Positions 18,296-28,818 of a stretch of DNA of 64,000 nucleotides are shown here, in pieces; position 1 is the stretch's first letter, and each line of letters begins with the position of its first letter. The stretch comes from Parazoarcus communis (GTDB taxonomy: Bacteria > Pseudomonadota > Gammaproteobacteria > Burkholderiales > Rhodocyclaceae): positions 1,488,001 through 1,552,000 of the forward strand of contig NZ_CP022187.1 in assembly GCF_003111645.1 (NCBI RefSeq), given 5' to 3'. A model generated the notes under the pieces. It was not told where the DNA came from. It saw only the letters and a list, made by a program, of their open reading frames with translations, and made no database searches. A program made the position numbers and the translations under genes.

Positions 18296-19126
18296 TCAAC
18301 CCAGGCGCGACCATACGGGCGTCAGGTCTGACGGAAGCGGATTGCACCGGCCGAGGTCGACCGGGCTCTCGCTCTCGCCATGAAAGTCGGAGGCGCGGGA
18401 AGCCAGCAGGTTACGCCGCCTTGCAATGCTTGCAAAACGTCGCATCTCGTCTTCGGAGTGCGCACCGGAGACCACTTCGACCGCTTCGCCCCCCGCAGCG
18501 ACGAACCGATCGAACAGCTCTTCGAGCGCGGCAGTCGACAGACGGTAGCGTGCCGGATGTGCAATGACGGCAATGCCGCCCGCCTCGCGAATCCAGCCTA
18601 CGGCCTCTTCGAGACTTGCCCACTCATGCTCGACGAAACCCGGCTTGCCACGTACGAGGTAATGCTCGAACACGGTCTTGACGTCGGGCATGACGCCGCT
18701 GGCCACCAGGAAACGCGCGAAATGGGCGCGGCTGACGAGGTCGGGGTTACGCGCAAACTGCCTCGCCCCGCCCAGTGCGTCGCGGATACCGGCCTTCTCG
18801 AGCGCCTCGGAGATCCGTCTTGCGCGGGCATCGCGGCCGCTTCGCACCTGCTTCAGGCCCTCGATCAGTGCCGGGTGACGGTGATCGAAGCCGAGGCCGA
18901 CGATGTGAATGGTTTCTCCCGCGAACGACACCGAGATTTCGACACCATTGACGAAGCGCAGCCCCAGCTCCCCCGCCACCCGCGCCGCTTCATCGAGTCC
19001 GCCGAGTTCGTCGTGATCGGTCAGCGCGAGCAGTTCGACACCGTTGGCTGCCGCGCGGCGCACGACCGCCTCGGGTTCAAGCCAGCCGTCGGACACCGTG
19101 GAATGGCAATGCAGGTCTGCGTTCAT
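18296..19126 (-). CDS. rnm: PHP-domain 5'-3' phosphoesterase/exoribonuclease (RNase AM, YciV type)
   Basis: 276 residues from the ATG at 19126, which has GGAGA seven bases upstream; an ATG at 19144 overlapping the preceding stop is less well placed. PHP metal-binding motifs are visible: DLHCHSTVSDG (residues 4-14), LTDHDE, and VEIS, then IAHPARY and the C-terminal SDFHGE. E. coli YciV (RNase AM) trims the 5' end of 5S and other rRNAs and hydrolyses pAp. The gene overlaps or abuts a hydrolase gene upstream and yciO downstream. Confidence 0.9.
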   Translation of the reverse strand: MNADLHCHSTVSDGWLEPEAVVRRAAANGVELLALTDHDELGGLDEAARVAGELGLRFVNGVEISVSFAGETIHIVGLGFDHRHPALIEGLKQVRSGRDARARRISEALEKAGIRDALGGARQFARNPDLVSRAHFARFLVASGVMPDVKTVFEHYLVRGKPGFVEHEWASLEEAVGWIREAGGIAVIAHPARYRLSTAALEELFDRFVAAGGEAVEVVSGAHSEDEMRRFASIARRRNLLASRASDFHGESESPVDLGRCNPLPSDLTPVWSRLG

Positions 19127-19140
19127 TGAAAAGTCTCCGG

Positions 19141-20016
19141 TCATGCGTGTTCAGACCGCAGGAAGGCTTCAATGATCCCGGCCACCTGCTGCGGCTGATC
19201 GTGGTGCAGGTTATGCCCCGCATCCGTGATCGTCGCTACCCGGACATCCCGCAGGCACGCCTTGGCACTCTCGTGCGACTCGTCGTTCACCCCGATCCGT
19301 TGCCGCACGCTCTGATCGTCCGGCTCCAGCCACAATACCGGCGCCGACACCCGGCGCCAGCAGGCTTCGGACTCGGCTCGACGGTAAAGCACCGGGTTCA
19401 CCCGTCGGTGCGCGGGATCACCCGCCAGCCTGATGCCGCCCTGCCCGTCGTCCTCACCCAGATGACGCGCCAGCCAGACGGCCTGCTCGGCAGCCAGGCG
19501 CGGATTGTCCCGGCACAGACGTGCCGCCAGGGTATCGAAATCGGCGTAGGGCCTGAACTGAGCCGGCGACCGGAGGTCGTGCAGCCATTTTTCGTAGCGG
19601 CCAGGCGCTTCTTCGGGCGAGCGGTCCACCAGACCGAAGCCGTCCATGACCACCACCCGGCCGACCCGTGACGGCCGGATGCCGGCGTACATCAGCGCCA
19701 CGTTGCCACCGAGACTGTGACCGCCGAGACGCACCTCACCATTTGGCTGCAACTGCTCGAGAATGGCGTCAAGGTCGGCAAAGTAGTCCGGAAACCAGTA
19801 TGCGTCGCCGCACCACTGGCTGAGACCGAATCCGCGCCAGTCGGGTGCAATGACATGCCAGTCACCCTCAAGCGCATCGACAATGAACTGAAATGACGCC
19901 GACACATCCATCCATCCGTGAAGCAGGAACAGACGAGGCGCACCTTCCCGCCCCCACTCTCGAACGTGGTAGCGCACACCCCGGACTTCGAGGAAACGGC
20001 TTCGGCTTGATTTCAT
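19141..20016 (-). CDS. Alpha/beta hydrolase
   Basis: 291 residues from the ATG at 20016; an upstream in-frame extension has no homology-like character and would run under the divergent promoter. The alpha/beta hydrolase signs are the oxyanion-hole LLHGWMD, the nucleophile elbow GGHSLGGN (Ser within GHSLG), and the late histidine in DAGHNLHHDQP. Resembles MhpC/haloalkane-dehalogenase-like enzymes, but the substrate cannot be inferred. Divergent from the GGDEF-EAL gene, 69 bases apart; overlaps rnm by ATGA if the upstream rnm start is used. Confidence 0.85.
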   Translation of the reverse strand: MKSSRSRFLEVRGVRYHVREWGREGAPRLFLLHGWMDVSASFQFIVDALEGDWHVIAPDWRGFGLSQWCGDAYWFPDYFADLDAILEQLQPNGEVRLGGHSLGGNVALMYAGIRPSRVGRVVVMDGFGLVDRSPEEAPGRYEKWLHDLRSPAQFRPYADFDTLAARLCRDNPRLAAEQAVWLARHLGEDDGQGGIRLAGDPAHRRVNPVLYRRAESEACWRRVSAPVLWLEPDDQSVRQRIGVNDESHESAKACLRDVRVATITDAGHNLHHDQPQQVAGIIEAFLRSEHA

Positions 20017-20072
20017 GCTGCGATGATAGCAAATGACGCCCCGCTCATCGCACGCAGGCGACGTCGCTTCGA

Positions 20073-20078
20073 TATACT
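20073..20078 (+). promoter_or_regulatory. Candidate -10 element of the GGDEF-EAL gene
   Basis: TATACT occurs only 8 bases before the ATG at 20086, without a convincing -35. If used, the transcript would be leaderless or nearly so. Tentative. Confidence 0.3.
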
Positions 20079-20085
20079 TCGCGCC

Positions 20086-23000
20086 ATGTTCGCCCACCCA
20101 TTCCGGCTTGCAGCGCTCGCCTTCGCCTATACCCTCGCCGGCTGGCTTGCGCTTCAGCTTGCCGTCCCGCCCGGCTATGCAGCCCCCTTCTATCCGGCAG
20201 CAGGCATTGCACTCACCGGCCTGCTGATTTTCGGCCACCGGCTCTGGCCCGCGATTTTTCTCGGCTCCCTGCTGGTCAACCTGAACGCGCAGATGCAGAG
20301 CGGTGGGCCAGAGTCCATCGGGTGGACGCTTGCGCTCGTGCCCTTTGGCGCCGTAATCCAGGCCGTATTCGGCGCATGGCTGGCACAGCGACTGATCGGC
20401 TTTCCGAATCCGCTGGGATCCCCGCGCCAGATCCTGCGCTTTCTCGGCGTGGTTGCGCCGGCAAGCAGTCTGATCAGCCCATCTCTGGCCATACCGCTGC
20501 TGTATGCCTCAGGCACCATTGGTGCTGACGATATTGCCTTCAGCTGGTGGAACTGGTGGATCGGCGACACCATGGGCGTCATCATCGCCGCCCCGGTGAT
20601 GTTCGTGCTCTTTGGTCAGCCGGCCGAAGACTGGCGCTCGCGCAGACTTGGTGTCATCGTGCCCCTTGGCATCGCCATCGCCCTGCTTGCCTTCGCGTTT
20701 CACAATGTCCGCAACTGGGAAGCCCTGCGAGTGCAGACCCAGTTCAACCGCGATGTCGAGCACGTCGCCAGCGGAGTGCGAAAACGCCTCGAAGTGCAGA
20801 TCGACATGATGCAGTCGATCGAGCGCCTGATGGTCGTCAGTGAAGAGGTCACCCGTGCCGAGTTTCATGATTTCGTCACCCCATGGCTCAAGCGCTACCC
20901 CGGGACACAGAACTTCGGCTGGAATCCGCTCGTCCGCCATGCCGAAAGAATGCGCTTCGAGCAGTCAGTCCGGAACACGGGCCAGCGTGACTTCCGGATT
21001 CTCGGACGTGACGCCGAAGGGCGCACCTTTCCTGCGCTGAAAGCCGAGGAGTACTTCCCGATTACCTTTGTCGAACCGCTGGCCGCCAACCTGAGCGCGC
21101 TCGGTCTCGACCCGGCGTCCCTGCCGACGACCGCCAGAGCGATTGATGCGTCGCGCCGCACCGGAATGCCGGTTGCCTCGGAGGCGATCCGCCTGGTGCA
21201 GGAGGAACAGGTTCAGCGCGGCGTTGTCGTCTATCTCGCGGCATTTGGAAAAACGACGGGCCCTGATCAGCCACGGCCACTGCTAGGGGTCGTTTCCGGC
21301 GCCTTCCGCATGGACGACTCAATGACCACGGCGCGAGAGCTGGCAAAACGCACGGGTATCGAACTGTGCCTGATCGATGCCGACGGCAGCCCCGACAATC
21401 GCCGCCTCTCCGGCGCGGCCGGTTGCGAAACCGACGCCTGGCTCCACAAGGGGGTGCGCCGCGCACTGCCCATCCTGTTTGCTGGGCGCAACTGGGAGCT
21501 GCGCCTGAGCGCGACGCCCGAGTACATCGCCGGAATGCGCAGTTGGGCCGCGTGGAGCACCGTTGCCGTGGGGCTGCTCGCGATCGGCATGCTGGGCGCC
21601 TTTCTGCTGATCACGACGGGAAACACCCGGCGCATTGCGCGCCTGGTCGATCGGCGCACCGAAGAACTTAAAACCGCAAGCGACAGCCTTCGCGCCCAGC
21701 AGGACGCACTCGCCGAAGCACAGCGCATCGCCCGGCTGGGTAGCTGGGAGGTCGGCAGCGACGGCAGAACCCTGCAGGTTTCGGGAGAGCTCCATCAGGT
21801 CCTGAACTGCGACGCGGCAACGCTTCGCACGCTCACCGACCTCGTTGCCTGCGTCGAGGAGTCCGACCGCGAACGACTGCAGGCCGCAATCGCCCGGGCG
21901 ACCGAAACAGCCGGGCGGGTCACGCTCGACTGCGACCTTGGCGCATCACCGGGTCATGTACTCCAGTTCCAGATCGAAAGCACCCCGGAAGCCGACAGCC
22001 GGCACCACCTGAGAGGCACTGTCCAGGACGTCAGTGCCGAGCGAGAGGCAGAAGCCCATATTCAATACCTCGCTCATTTCGACCCACTCACCGGGCTACC
22101 GAATCGCAGCGCCTGGATGAATCAGGCGCAAACGGCGCTGATCTCGGCACACCGCAACGGCGACCTCCTGGGCATCCTGTTCCTCGACCTCGACAACTTC
22201 AAGACCGTCAATGACTCGCTCGGCCACCCCGTCGGCGACCGGCTGCTGGCAGCCGTTGCGCGGCGCCTGGCCGGGTGCCTGCGCGAAGAGGACATTCTTG
22301 CCCGCCTTGGTGGTGACGAGTTCGTCGCCCTGCTGCCACGCCTGCCTCACTCGGACGATGCCGCACAGGTCGCGCGCAAGCTGATTGAAGTGCTCGCAGC
22401 CCCGATTCACATCGACGATCACGAACTGTCCACATCGGTCAGCATCGGCATCGCCCTCTCCCCGGCCGACGGCGAGGACGTAGACACCCTGCTCAAGCAT
22501 GCGGATACGGCGATGTACGGCGCCAAGGCCGCGGGCCGCAATCAATACGAGTTCTTTGTGCCCGACATGAACGCGCGCGCGTTCGAGCGGCTCATGCTGG
22601 AGAACGCGTTGCGGCGGGGTATCGAGCGCAATGAGCTGGTGCTGCACTATCAGCCGCAGATCGAAGCCCGCAGTGGGCAGGTCAACGGATGTGAGGCGCT
22701 GGTGCGCTGGAACCATCCCGATCTCGGCCTGGTGCCGCCGCTGCAGTTCATCCCCGTTGCGGAAGACTCCGGCCTGATCGGGCCGCTTGGTGAATGGGTG
22801 CTGCGCGAGGCCTGCCGCCAGCAGGCGCAATGGCAAAACAGCTCGATGAGCGAGCTGCGGATGGCGATCAACATATCCGCCCTTCAGTTCCTCAAGCCCG
22901 ACTTCGTCGATACGGTGAAACGCGCGCTTGCCGACACCGGCGCAAATCCGCAGCGGATCGAACTCGAGATTACCGAAAGCGCGCTGATGCAGCCGGGTAC

Positions 23001-23364
23001 AGCACTGACCGGACGGCTGCTGCAGTTGCGCGACATGGGGCTGACGCTGGCGCTGGACGATTTCGGCACCGGCTACTCCTGCCTGGCCTATCTGAAGCGC
23101 CTGCCGATCCGGCGCCTGAAGATCGACCATTCCTTCGTCAGGGACCTGCCCGGCGACCAGGAAGACGCCGCGGTGACCTCTGCCACACTGTCGCTGGCGC
23201 GTGACCTCGGCCTCGAAGTGGTTGCCGAAGGCGTCGAAACCGTCGAGCAGCGTGACTACCTGCTTGCCCGCGGTTGCCATTCACTGCAGGGCTTCATGTA
23301 TTCCAGGCCGCTCACCATCGCGGACTTCGAAGCCTGGACCGAAGCCAGACGGCAGCCGGCCTGA
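20086..23364 (+). CDS. MASE1-CHASE-GGDEF-EAL cyclic-di-GMP signalling protein
   Basis: 1092 residues from the ATG at 20086. The N-terminal ~215 residues are multi-spanning and match the MASE1 membrane sensor (FYPAAGIALTGLLIFGHRLWPAIFLG is in the first part). A periplasmic CHASE domain follows (~230-450), then a membrane helix, a coiled coil and PAS-like region, GGDEF with intact RLGGDEF (~740-746) and EAL with intact EALVRWNHP (~870-878) and the DDFGTGYSCL loop. Both diguanylate cyclase and phosphodiesterase motifs look catalytically complete. The start 63 bases further upstream lacks a hydrophobic beginning and is less likely. Confidence 0.93.
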   Translation: MFAHPFRLAALAFAYTLAGWLALQLAVPPGYAAPFYPAAGIALTGLLIFGHRLWPAIFLGSLLVNLNAQMQSGGPESIGWTLALVPFGAVIQAVFGAWLAQRLIGFPNPLGSPRQILRFLGVVAPASSLISPSLAIPLLYASGTIGADDIAFSWWNWWIGDTMGVIIAAPVMFVLFGQPAEDWRSRRLGVIVPLGIAIALLAFAFHNVRNWEALRVQTQFNRDVEHVASGVRKRLEVQIDMMQSIERLMVVSEEVTRAEFHDFVTPWLKRYPGTQNFGWNPLVRHAERMRFEQSVRNTGQRDFRILGRDAEGRTFPALKAEEYFPITFVEPLAANLSALGLDPASLPTTARAIDASRRTGMPVASEAIRLVQEEQVQRGVVVYLAAFGKTTGPDQPRPLLGVVSGAFRMDDSMTTARELAKRTGIELCLIDADGSPDNRRLSGAAGCETDAWLHKGVRRALPILFAGRNWELRLSATPEYIAGMRSWAAWSTVAVGLLAIGMLGAFLLITTGNTRRIARLVDRRTEELKTASDSLRAQQDALAEAQRIARLGSWEVGSDGRTLQVSGELHQVLNCDAATLRTLTDLVACVEESDRERLQAAIARATETAGRVTLDCDLGASPGHVLQFQIESTPEADSRHHLRGTVQDVSAEREAEAHIQYLAHFDPLTGLPNRSAWMNQAQTALISAHRNGDLLGILFLDLDNFKTVNDSLGHPVGDRLLAAVARRLAGCLREEDILARLGGDEFVALLPRLPHSDDAAQVARKLIEVLAAPIHIDDHELSTSVSIGIALSPADGEDVDTLLKHADTAMYGAKAAGRNQYEFFVPDMNARAFERLMLENALRRGIERNELVLHYQPQIEARSGQVNGCEALVRWNHPDLGLVPPLQFIPVAEDSGLIGPLGEWVLREACRQQAQWQNSSMSELRMAINISALQFLKPDFVDTVKRALADTGANPQRIELEITESALMQPGTALTGRLLQLRDMGLTLALDDFGTGYSCLAYLKRLPIRRLKIDHSFVRDLPGDQEDAAVTSATLSLARDLGLEVVAEGVETVEQRDYLLARGCHSLQGFMYSRPLTIADFEAWTEARRQPA

Positions 23365-23367
23365 ACG

Positions 23368-23400
23368 AAAAAATGCCCGCGCCGGCAAACCGGGCGGGCA
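23368..23400 (-). terminator. Rho-independent terminator of clpB
   Basis: Read leftward, TGCCCGCCCGG and CCGGCGCGGGCA form an imperfect stem around TTTG, followed by six T residues. It lies between the convergent GGDEF-EAL gene and clpB. Confidence 0.65.
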
Positions 23401-23451
23401 CTTCGGCATGGGGTTCAGGCGGACACGATCGCGCGTCCGCCCTGCTCCATC

Positions 23452-26034
23452 CTACTGCATGCGCGAGAACACGATCTGTCCGTTCTCGATGTCTGCCCGG
23501 ATGCGGTCCTCTGCACCGAACTGACCTTCGAGAATGGCCCTCGCCAGCGGATTCTCGATCCGCTCCTGAATCGCCCGCTTCAGCGGACGCGCGCCAAACA
23601 CCGGATCGAAGCCCGCCGAGGCAATGTCGGCCAGTGCCGCATCGCTGACCTCGAGCTTCATCTCCAGACGCGCCAGACGCTTCTCGAGATACTGCAGCTG
23701 GATCTTCGCAATGCCGGCGATGTTCTTCTCGTCGAGCGAGTGGAACACGACGACCTCGTCGATCCGGTTGATGAACTCGGGGCGGAAGAAGGTCTTCACC
23801 TCGGCCATCACCGCCAGCTTGACCACACCGTAGTCGCTGCCCGCCATCTGCTGGATCATCTGGCTGCCGAGGTTGGACGTCATCACGATCACCGTGTTCT
23901 TGAAGTCCACCGTGCGCCCCTGCCCATCGGTCATGCGGCCGTCGTCGAGCACCTGCAGCAGCACGTTGAACACGTCCGGATGCGCCTTCTCGACCTCATC
24001 GAACAGGATCACGCTATAGGGCTTGCGCCGCACCTGCTCGGTCAGATAGCCGCCTTCCTCGTAGCCAACGTATCCCGGCGGGGCACCGATCAGACGCGCC
24101 ACCGAGTGCTTCTCCATGAATTCGCTCATGTCGATGCGGACCAGATGCTCCTCGGAATCAAACAGGAACTCGGCCAGCGACTTGCACAGCTCGGTCTTGC
24201 CCACCCCGGTCGGGCCAAGGAACAGGAAGGAGCCATAGGGCCGGTTCTCATCCGACAGACCGGCGCGGGAACGACGGATCGCATCCGAAACCAGATGCAC
24301 CGCCTCGTCCTGCCCCACCACCCGGGCGTGAAGACGCTCTTCCATCTTGAGCAGCTTCTCGCGCTCGCCCTGCATCATCTTGCTCACGGGGATACCCGTT
24401 GCGCGTGACACCACCTCGGCGATTTCCTCGGCGCCCACCTGGGTGCGAAGCAGCTTGTTCGGAGTCGCATTCTCGCCGGCCTGTTCGGCCATCTTCAGCT
24501 GGGCCTCGAGCTGCGGCAGCTTGCCGTACTGCAGCTCGGCCACCTTGTCGAGCTGGCCCTTGCGCTGGAAGTCGGCCATCTGCGCACGCAGCTGGTCGAT
24601 TTCCTCCTTGATGTGCGCAGAGCCCGAGGCCCGGGATTTCTCGGCCTTCCACACTTCCTCAAGGTCGTTGTACTCGCGCTGCAGCTTGGCGAGTTCGTCC
24701 TCGATCAGTTGCAGCCGCTTCTTCGAGGCCTCGTCCTTTTCCTTCTTCACTGCCTCGCGCTCGATCTTGAGCTGGATCATGCGACGGTCGAGCTTGTCCA
24801 TGACCTCGGGCTTGGAGTCGATTTCCATCTTGATGCGCGCACCGGCCTCGTCGATCAGATCGATGGCCTTGTCCGGCAGGAAGCGGTCGGTAATGTAGCG
24901 ATGCGACAGCTCGGCCGCGGCGACGATGGCCGGATCGGTGATATCGACACCGTGGTGGATCTCGTACTTCTCCTGCAGACCGCGCAGGATGGCGATGGTC
25001 GCCTCGACGGTCGGCTCGTCGACCTGCACTTTCTGGAAGCGGCGCTCGAGCGCCGCATCCTTCTCGATGTACTTGCGGTACTCATCCAGCGTCGTGGCGC
25101 CGATGCAGTGCAACTCGCCACGCGCCAGCGCCGGCTTGAGCATGTTGCCCGCATCCATCGCACCTTCGGCCTTGCCTGCACCGACCATGGTGTGAATTTC
25201 GTCGATGAAGAGGATGACCTGGCCTTCCTCCTGCGCGATTTCCTTGAGCACAGCCTTCAGGCGCTCCTCGAATTCGCCGCGGTACTTGGCACCGGCCAGC
25301 AGTGCGGCCATGTCGAGCGAGAGCACTTTCTTGCCCTTCAATGTCTCCGGCACTTCGCCGTTGACGATACGCTGCGCCAGGCCCTCGACGATCGCAGTCT
25401 TGCCCACGCCAGGCTCGCCAATCAGGACCGGATTGTTCTTGGTTCGGCGCTGCAGGATCTGAATGGCACGGCGGATCTCGTCGTCACGGCCGATCACCGG
25501 GTCAAGCTTGCCCGAGCGCGCACGCTCGGTCAGGTCGAGGCAGTATTTTGCCAGCGACTCGCGCTGTGCCTCGGCATCCTGACTGCCGACGCTGGCGCCG
25601 CCGCGAACGGCCTCGATCGCGGCCTCGAGCGGCTTGCGCGAGAGCCCGTGCTCTTTCATCAGACGACCGGTTTCGCCCTTGTCATTGCTCAGTGCGAGCA
25701 GGAACATCTCGCTGGCGATGAACTGGTCACCCCGCTTCTGCGCTTCCTTGTCGGTGAGATTGAGCAGGTTGCTGAGGTCGCGCCCGACCTGCACCTCGCC
25801 ACCGTGGCCTTCCACCTTGGGCAGTCGCTCCAGGGCCTTTTGCAGGGCGGCCTTGAGCGGCGGCACATTGACGCCGGCGCGCTGCAGCAGCGACACCGTG
25901 CCGCCGTCGTCCTGGCCGAGCATGGCCAGCAACAGGTGCTGTGGCTCGATGAACTGCTGGTCGTTGCCCAGTGCAATGCTCTGGGCATCGTTCAGGGCCT
26001 GCTGAAATTTGGTCGTAAGCTTGTCGAAGCGCAT
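23452..26034 (-). CDS. clpB: ATP-dependent disaggregase chaperone ClpB
   Basis: 860 residues from the ATG at 26034 ([18 protein letters not shown]), which has AAGGA eight bases upstream; the ATG nine bases earlier abuts that site. Domains: Clp N-domain repeat, AAA1 with GEPGVGKTA, the coiled-coil M domain (ERE-rich, ~400-520), and AAA2 with GPTGVGKTE and [12 protein letters not shown]. Lacks the IGL/F ClpP-binding loop, consistent with ClpB rather than ClpA. Preceded by a sigma-32 promoter. Confidence 0.98.
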   Translation of the reverse strand: MRFDKLTTKFQQALNDAQSIALGNDQQFIEPQHLLLAMLGQDDGGTVSLLQRAGVNVPPLKAALQKALERLPKVEGHGGEVQVGRDLSNLLNLTDKEAQKRGDQFIASEMFLLALSNDKGETGRLMKEHGLSRKPLEAAIEAVRGGASVGSQDAEAQRESLAKYCLDLTERARSGKLDPVIGRDDEIRRAIQILQRRTKNNPVLIGEPGVGKTAIVEGLAQRIVNGEVPETLKGKKVLSLDMAALLAGAKYRGEFEERLKAVLKEIAQEEGQVILFIDEIHTMVGAGKAEGAMDAGNMLKPALARGELHCIGATTLDEYRKYIEKDAALERRFQKVQVDEPTVEATIAILRGLQEKYEIHHGVDITDPAIVAAAELSHRYITDRFLPDKAIDLIDEAGARIKMEIDSKPEVMDKLDRRMIQLKIEREAVKKEKDEASKKRLQLIEDELAKLQREYNDLEEVWKAEKSRASGSAHIKEEIDQLRAQMADFQRKGQLDKVAELQYGKLPQLEAQLKMAEQAGENATPNKLLRTQVGAEEIAEVVSRATGIPVSKMMQGEREKLLKMEERLHARVVGQDEAVHLVSDAIRRSRAGLSDENRPYGSFLFLGPTGVGKTELCKSLAEFLFDSEEHLVRIDMSEFMEKHSVARLIGAPPGYVGYEEGGYLTEQVRRKPYSVILFDEVEKAHPDVFNVLLQVLDDGRMTDGQGRTVDFKNTVIVMTSNLGSQMIQQMAGSDYGVVKLAVMAEVKTFFRPEFINRIDEVVVFHSLDEKNIAGIAKIQLQYLEKRLARLEMKLEVSDAALADIASAGFDPVFGARPLKRAIQERIENPLARAILEGQFGAEDRIRADIENGQIVFSRMQ

Positions 26035-26068
26035 GGCTGACATCCTTGGTGAATTCGGGTTGAATCCT

Positions 26069-26096
26069 ATGTGGGGCGCATCCTCCGTGCTTCAAG
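26069..26096 (-). promoter_or_regulatory. Sigma-32 heat-shock promoter of clpB
   Basis: On the minus strand CTTGAAG (26090-26096) and CCCCACAT (26069-26076) are 13 bases apart, almost the RpoH consensus. The start point would lie about 28 bases before the clpB ATG. Confidence 0.85.
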
Positions 26097-26204
26097 CCCC
26101 CAAACCCTGAACTTGGGGCCAAAACAGCAAGCCCGCTACCCGAATCGGGGCGTCTGTGCGCAGAGCGGACGATGAGAGCACCGCCCCGCATTTGCGCGCC
26201 TGAC

Positions 26205-28271
26205 CTAGCCTGTCCTGCGCAGCGCCTGCACCTCAGCCCCTGCCCAATGGCAACGAACCCTGTGCCCGCCGCCCATGCTCTGCTCGGCCGGATAGGCTGC
26301 ACGACAGATGTCGCTGGCAAGCGGGCAGCGTGGATGAAAATGGCAACCTGCAGGCGGATCCAGAGGCGAGGGCAAGTCGGCGGAGACCGTCATTGCCGGC
26401 TGGTGAGCGTCCGCACCGGCGCTGACCTTCGGCACCGCCGCAAGCAGGGCACGGGTGTAAGGATGTGCCGGTGCGCCGAGTACGCGCGCCGCCGGGCCGT
26501 GCTCGACGATGCGACCGAGATACATCACCGCCACCTCGTCGGCCAGATACTCGACCACAGCGAGGTTGTGGGTGATGAACAGATAGGCCAGCCCGAGCTC
26601 CTGCTGCAGCTCGCGCATCAGGTTCAGCAACTGTGCCTGCACCGAGACATCGAGCGCGCTGGTCGGCTCGTCGCAGACAATCACCTTCGGCGACACGGCC
26701 AGCGCCCGCGCAATCGCAATGCGCTGGCGCTGACCGCCGGAGAACTCGTGCGGATAACGCCAGCGCATGGAGGGTGACAGCCCGATACGATCCAGCAGGG
26801 CATCGACCGTCTTGCGCCGTGATGCGGCATCGCCCGCCACACCGAGGCTGAGCATGCCCTCCTCGATGATTTCACCGATCCGGAGGCGCGGGTTGAGCGA
26901 TGCGAACGGGTCCTGAAACACCATCTGCACGCCGCGTCGCATCGGCATCAAGGCGTCGCGCGAGAGGCCGGTCTGACGCTCGCCGTTGTAGAAAACCGCG
27001 CCGCCCGTGCTCTGGTTCAACTGCAGGATGGCCTTGCCCACGGTGGTCTTGCCACAGCCGGACTCTCCAACCAGGGCCAGCGTGCGCCCGGCACTCAGGG
27101 CCAGGCTGACACCGTCGACGGCCCGCACCTGCCCGACGACGCTGCGAAACAGCCCCTTGCGCACCGGAAAATGGACTTCGAGGTCGCGCACCTCGATCAG
27201 CGGCGTCCCCTCGCTTCTGCTTGCCGACGTGACATCGCCGGCCTCCGCCCGGTGCAGGGGTCGCGGCACGCTGACGCCGTCGTAAAGATGGCAGCGCACG
27301 GTCTGCGCGCCGATCTGCTGCCAGCCAGGCGATTCGTCGTCGCAGCGGTCAAACGCCTGCGGGCAGCGATCGGCGAAGCGGCAACCGACGAAATCCTGAT
27401 CCAGCGCAGGCACGCTTCCAACCGGCGCATCGAGCATGGTGCCGCGGCGCGCACCGTCGGGCAGCGCCGCGAACAGCTTGCGTGCATAGGGGTGGAGTGG
27501 CGTGTTGAAAAAGGCCTGGCGCGGACCGGTCTCAACCAGCTCGCCGGCGTACATCACCCCTACCCTGTGGGCCATCCGCGCCACCACGCCGAGATCGTGC
27601 GTGATCAGCAGCATGGCCATGCCGCGTTCTGCCTGCAGCCCCGCCAGCAGATCGAGCACCTGAGCCTGGATGGTCACATCGAGCGCAGTCGTCGGCTCAT
27701 CGGCGATCAGCAGTTCGGGGCGACCGGCCAGCGCCATCGCAATCATCACCCGCTGCTTCATGCCGCCGGAGAACTGGAAGGGGTAGTCGTCGAGCCGGGC
27801 ATCGGCACCGGGAATCCCCACGGATTCGAGCAGCAGCCGGGCCTCGGCACGGGCCTCGGCGCCGCGCAGCTTGCGATGCAGTTGCAGGGCTTCGCCGATC
27901 TGGTCGCCGATCGTCATGACCGGATTGAGACTGGTGGCGGGCTCCTGGAAGATCATGCCGATACGCCCGCCGCGTACCGAACGCATCCGCGTTTCGGGCA
28001 GCCGCAGCAGGTCGTCGCCGGCCAGACCGAGCTCGCCCCCGTCGACTCTGGCGGCGTCGGGCAGAAGGCGGCTGATCGCAAGCGCCGTCATCGACTTGCC
28101 GCAGCCGGATTCACCGAGCAGGGCAAAGGTCTCGCCTGCGGCTATCGAGAAGCTGATGCCGTCAACCGGACGGACATCTCCGCCGGCGGCACGAATGGCC
28201 ACCTTGAGCGCGCGCACGTCGAGCAGGGGCGCCGCGCCCGGGACGGATACATCGGGCGTCGTGCCACTCAT
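26205..28271 (-). CDS. ABC transporter ATP-binding protein with two fused ATPase domains (DppD-DppF / GsiA-like)
   Basis: 688 residues. Two complete ATPase domains of the peptide/nickel family are fused. Domain 1 has Walker A GESGCGKS (53-60) and signature FSGGMKQR; domain 2 has GESGCGKTT and FSGGQRQR. Each ends with the oligopeptide-transporter C-terminal extension including a Cys-containing motif ([14 protein letters not shown] and [14 protein letters not shown]) that may bind an iron-sulphur cluster or metal. No permease or binding-protein gene is adjacent, so the substrate is open. A terminator-like hairpin separates it from upstream slyD. Confidence 0.9.
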   Translation of the reverse strand: MSGTTPDVSVPGAAPLLDVRALKVAIRAAGGDVRPVDGISFSIAAGETFALLGESGCGKSMTALAISRLLPDAARVDGGELGLAGDDLLRLPETRMRSVRGGRIGMIFQEPATSLNPVMTIGDQIGEALQLHRKLRGAEARAEARLLLESVGIPGADARLDDYPFQFSGGMKQRVMIAMALAGRPELLIADEPTTALDVTIQAQVLDLLAGLQAERGMAMLLITHDLGVVARMAHRVGVMYAGELVETGPRQAFFNTPLHPYARKLFAALPDGARRGTMLDAPVGSVPALDQDFVGCRFADRCPQAFDRCDDESPGWQQIGAQTVRCHLYDGVSVPRPLHRAEAGDVTSASRSEGTPLIEVRDLEVHFPVRKGLFRSVVGQVRAVDGVSLALSAGRTLALVGESGCGKTTVGKAILQLNQSTGGAVFYNGERQTGLSRDALMPMRRGVQMVFQDPFASLNPRLRIGEIIEEGMLSLGVAGDAASRRKTVDALLDRIGLSPSMRWRYPHEFSGGQRQRIAIARALAVSPKVIVCDEPTSALDVSVQAQLLNLMRELQQELGLAYLFITHNLAVVEYLADEVAVMYLGRIVEHGPAARVLGAPAHPYTRALLAAVPKVSAGADAHQPAMTVSADLPSPLDPPAGCHFHPRCPLASDICRAAYPAEQSMGGGHRVRCHWAGAEVQALRRTG

Positions 28272-28299
28272 TCAGGGGGGGCCATCCGGAAGCAGATAT

Positions 28300-28322
28300 G
28301 AAAAGGGCCGCTACCGCGGCCC
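28300..28322 (-). terminator. Rho-independent terminator downstream of slyD
   Basis: On the minus strand GGGCCGC-GGTA-GCGGCCC is followed by TTTT, just after the slyD stop. The ABC gene begins about 30 bases further on, so it needs readthrough or its own promoter. Confidence 0.7.
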
Positions 28323-28331
28323 GTCAGACGA

Positions 28332-28817
28332 TCAGTGATGATGTCCGCCAGCACCATGGACGTGTCCATGGCCAATCTCTTCTTCAGTACCGGCACGCAC
28401 TTCGGCCACCGTCACGTCGAAGATCAGCGCCACGCCGGCCAGCGGATGGTTGCCATCGACCACCACCTTGCCTTCGGCAATGTCGGTAATGCGGTAGATG
28501 ATTTCTTCCTCGCCGTCTTCGCTCACGCGCTCGAAGGACATGCCGACTTCGATGTTGTCCGGGAAGAGCTTTGCATCTTCCACCAGCACCAGTTCTTCGT
28601 CGTAGTCACCGAAAGCGTCTTCGGGTTGCAGCTTGATCTTGAAGTTCTCGCCTACCTTCTTGCCGTGCAGGGCTTCTTCCAGCGTCGGGAAGATGCCGTC
28701 GTAACCACCATGGAGATAAACCAGCGGATGCTGACCATCGTCGATCACCGCACCGTCCGGGTCGGTCACGGTGTACTTGAGGGTGACGACGCTGTTCTTT
28801 GCAATTTCCGTTTGCAT
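28332..28817 (-). CDS. slyD: FKBP-type peptidyl-prolyl cis-trans isomerase SlyD
   Basis: 161 residues. N-terminal FKBP half-domain, the insert-in-flap chaperone domain (DNIEVGMSFERVSEDGEEEI) and return to FKBP, then a short His-rich tail HGHVHGAGGHHH. SlyD is a foldase and nickel metallochaperone for hydrogenase in E. coli; here the tail is short and lacks cysteines, so nickel storage is probably weaker. Its start lies 2 bases from the end of the peroxiredoxin gene, suggesting cotranscription. Confidence 0.93.
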   Translation of the reverse strand: MQTEIAKNSVVTLKYTVTDPDGAVIDDGQHPLVYLHGGYDGIFPTLEEALHGKKVGENFKIKLQPEDAFGDYDEELVLVEDAKLFPDNIEVGMSFERVSEDGEEEIIYRITDIAEGKVVVDGNHPLAGVALIFDVTVAEVRAGTEEEIGHGHVHGAGGHHH

Positions 28818-28818
28818 G

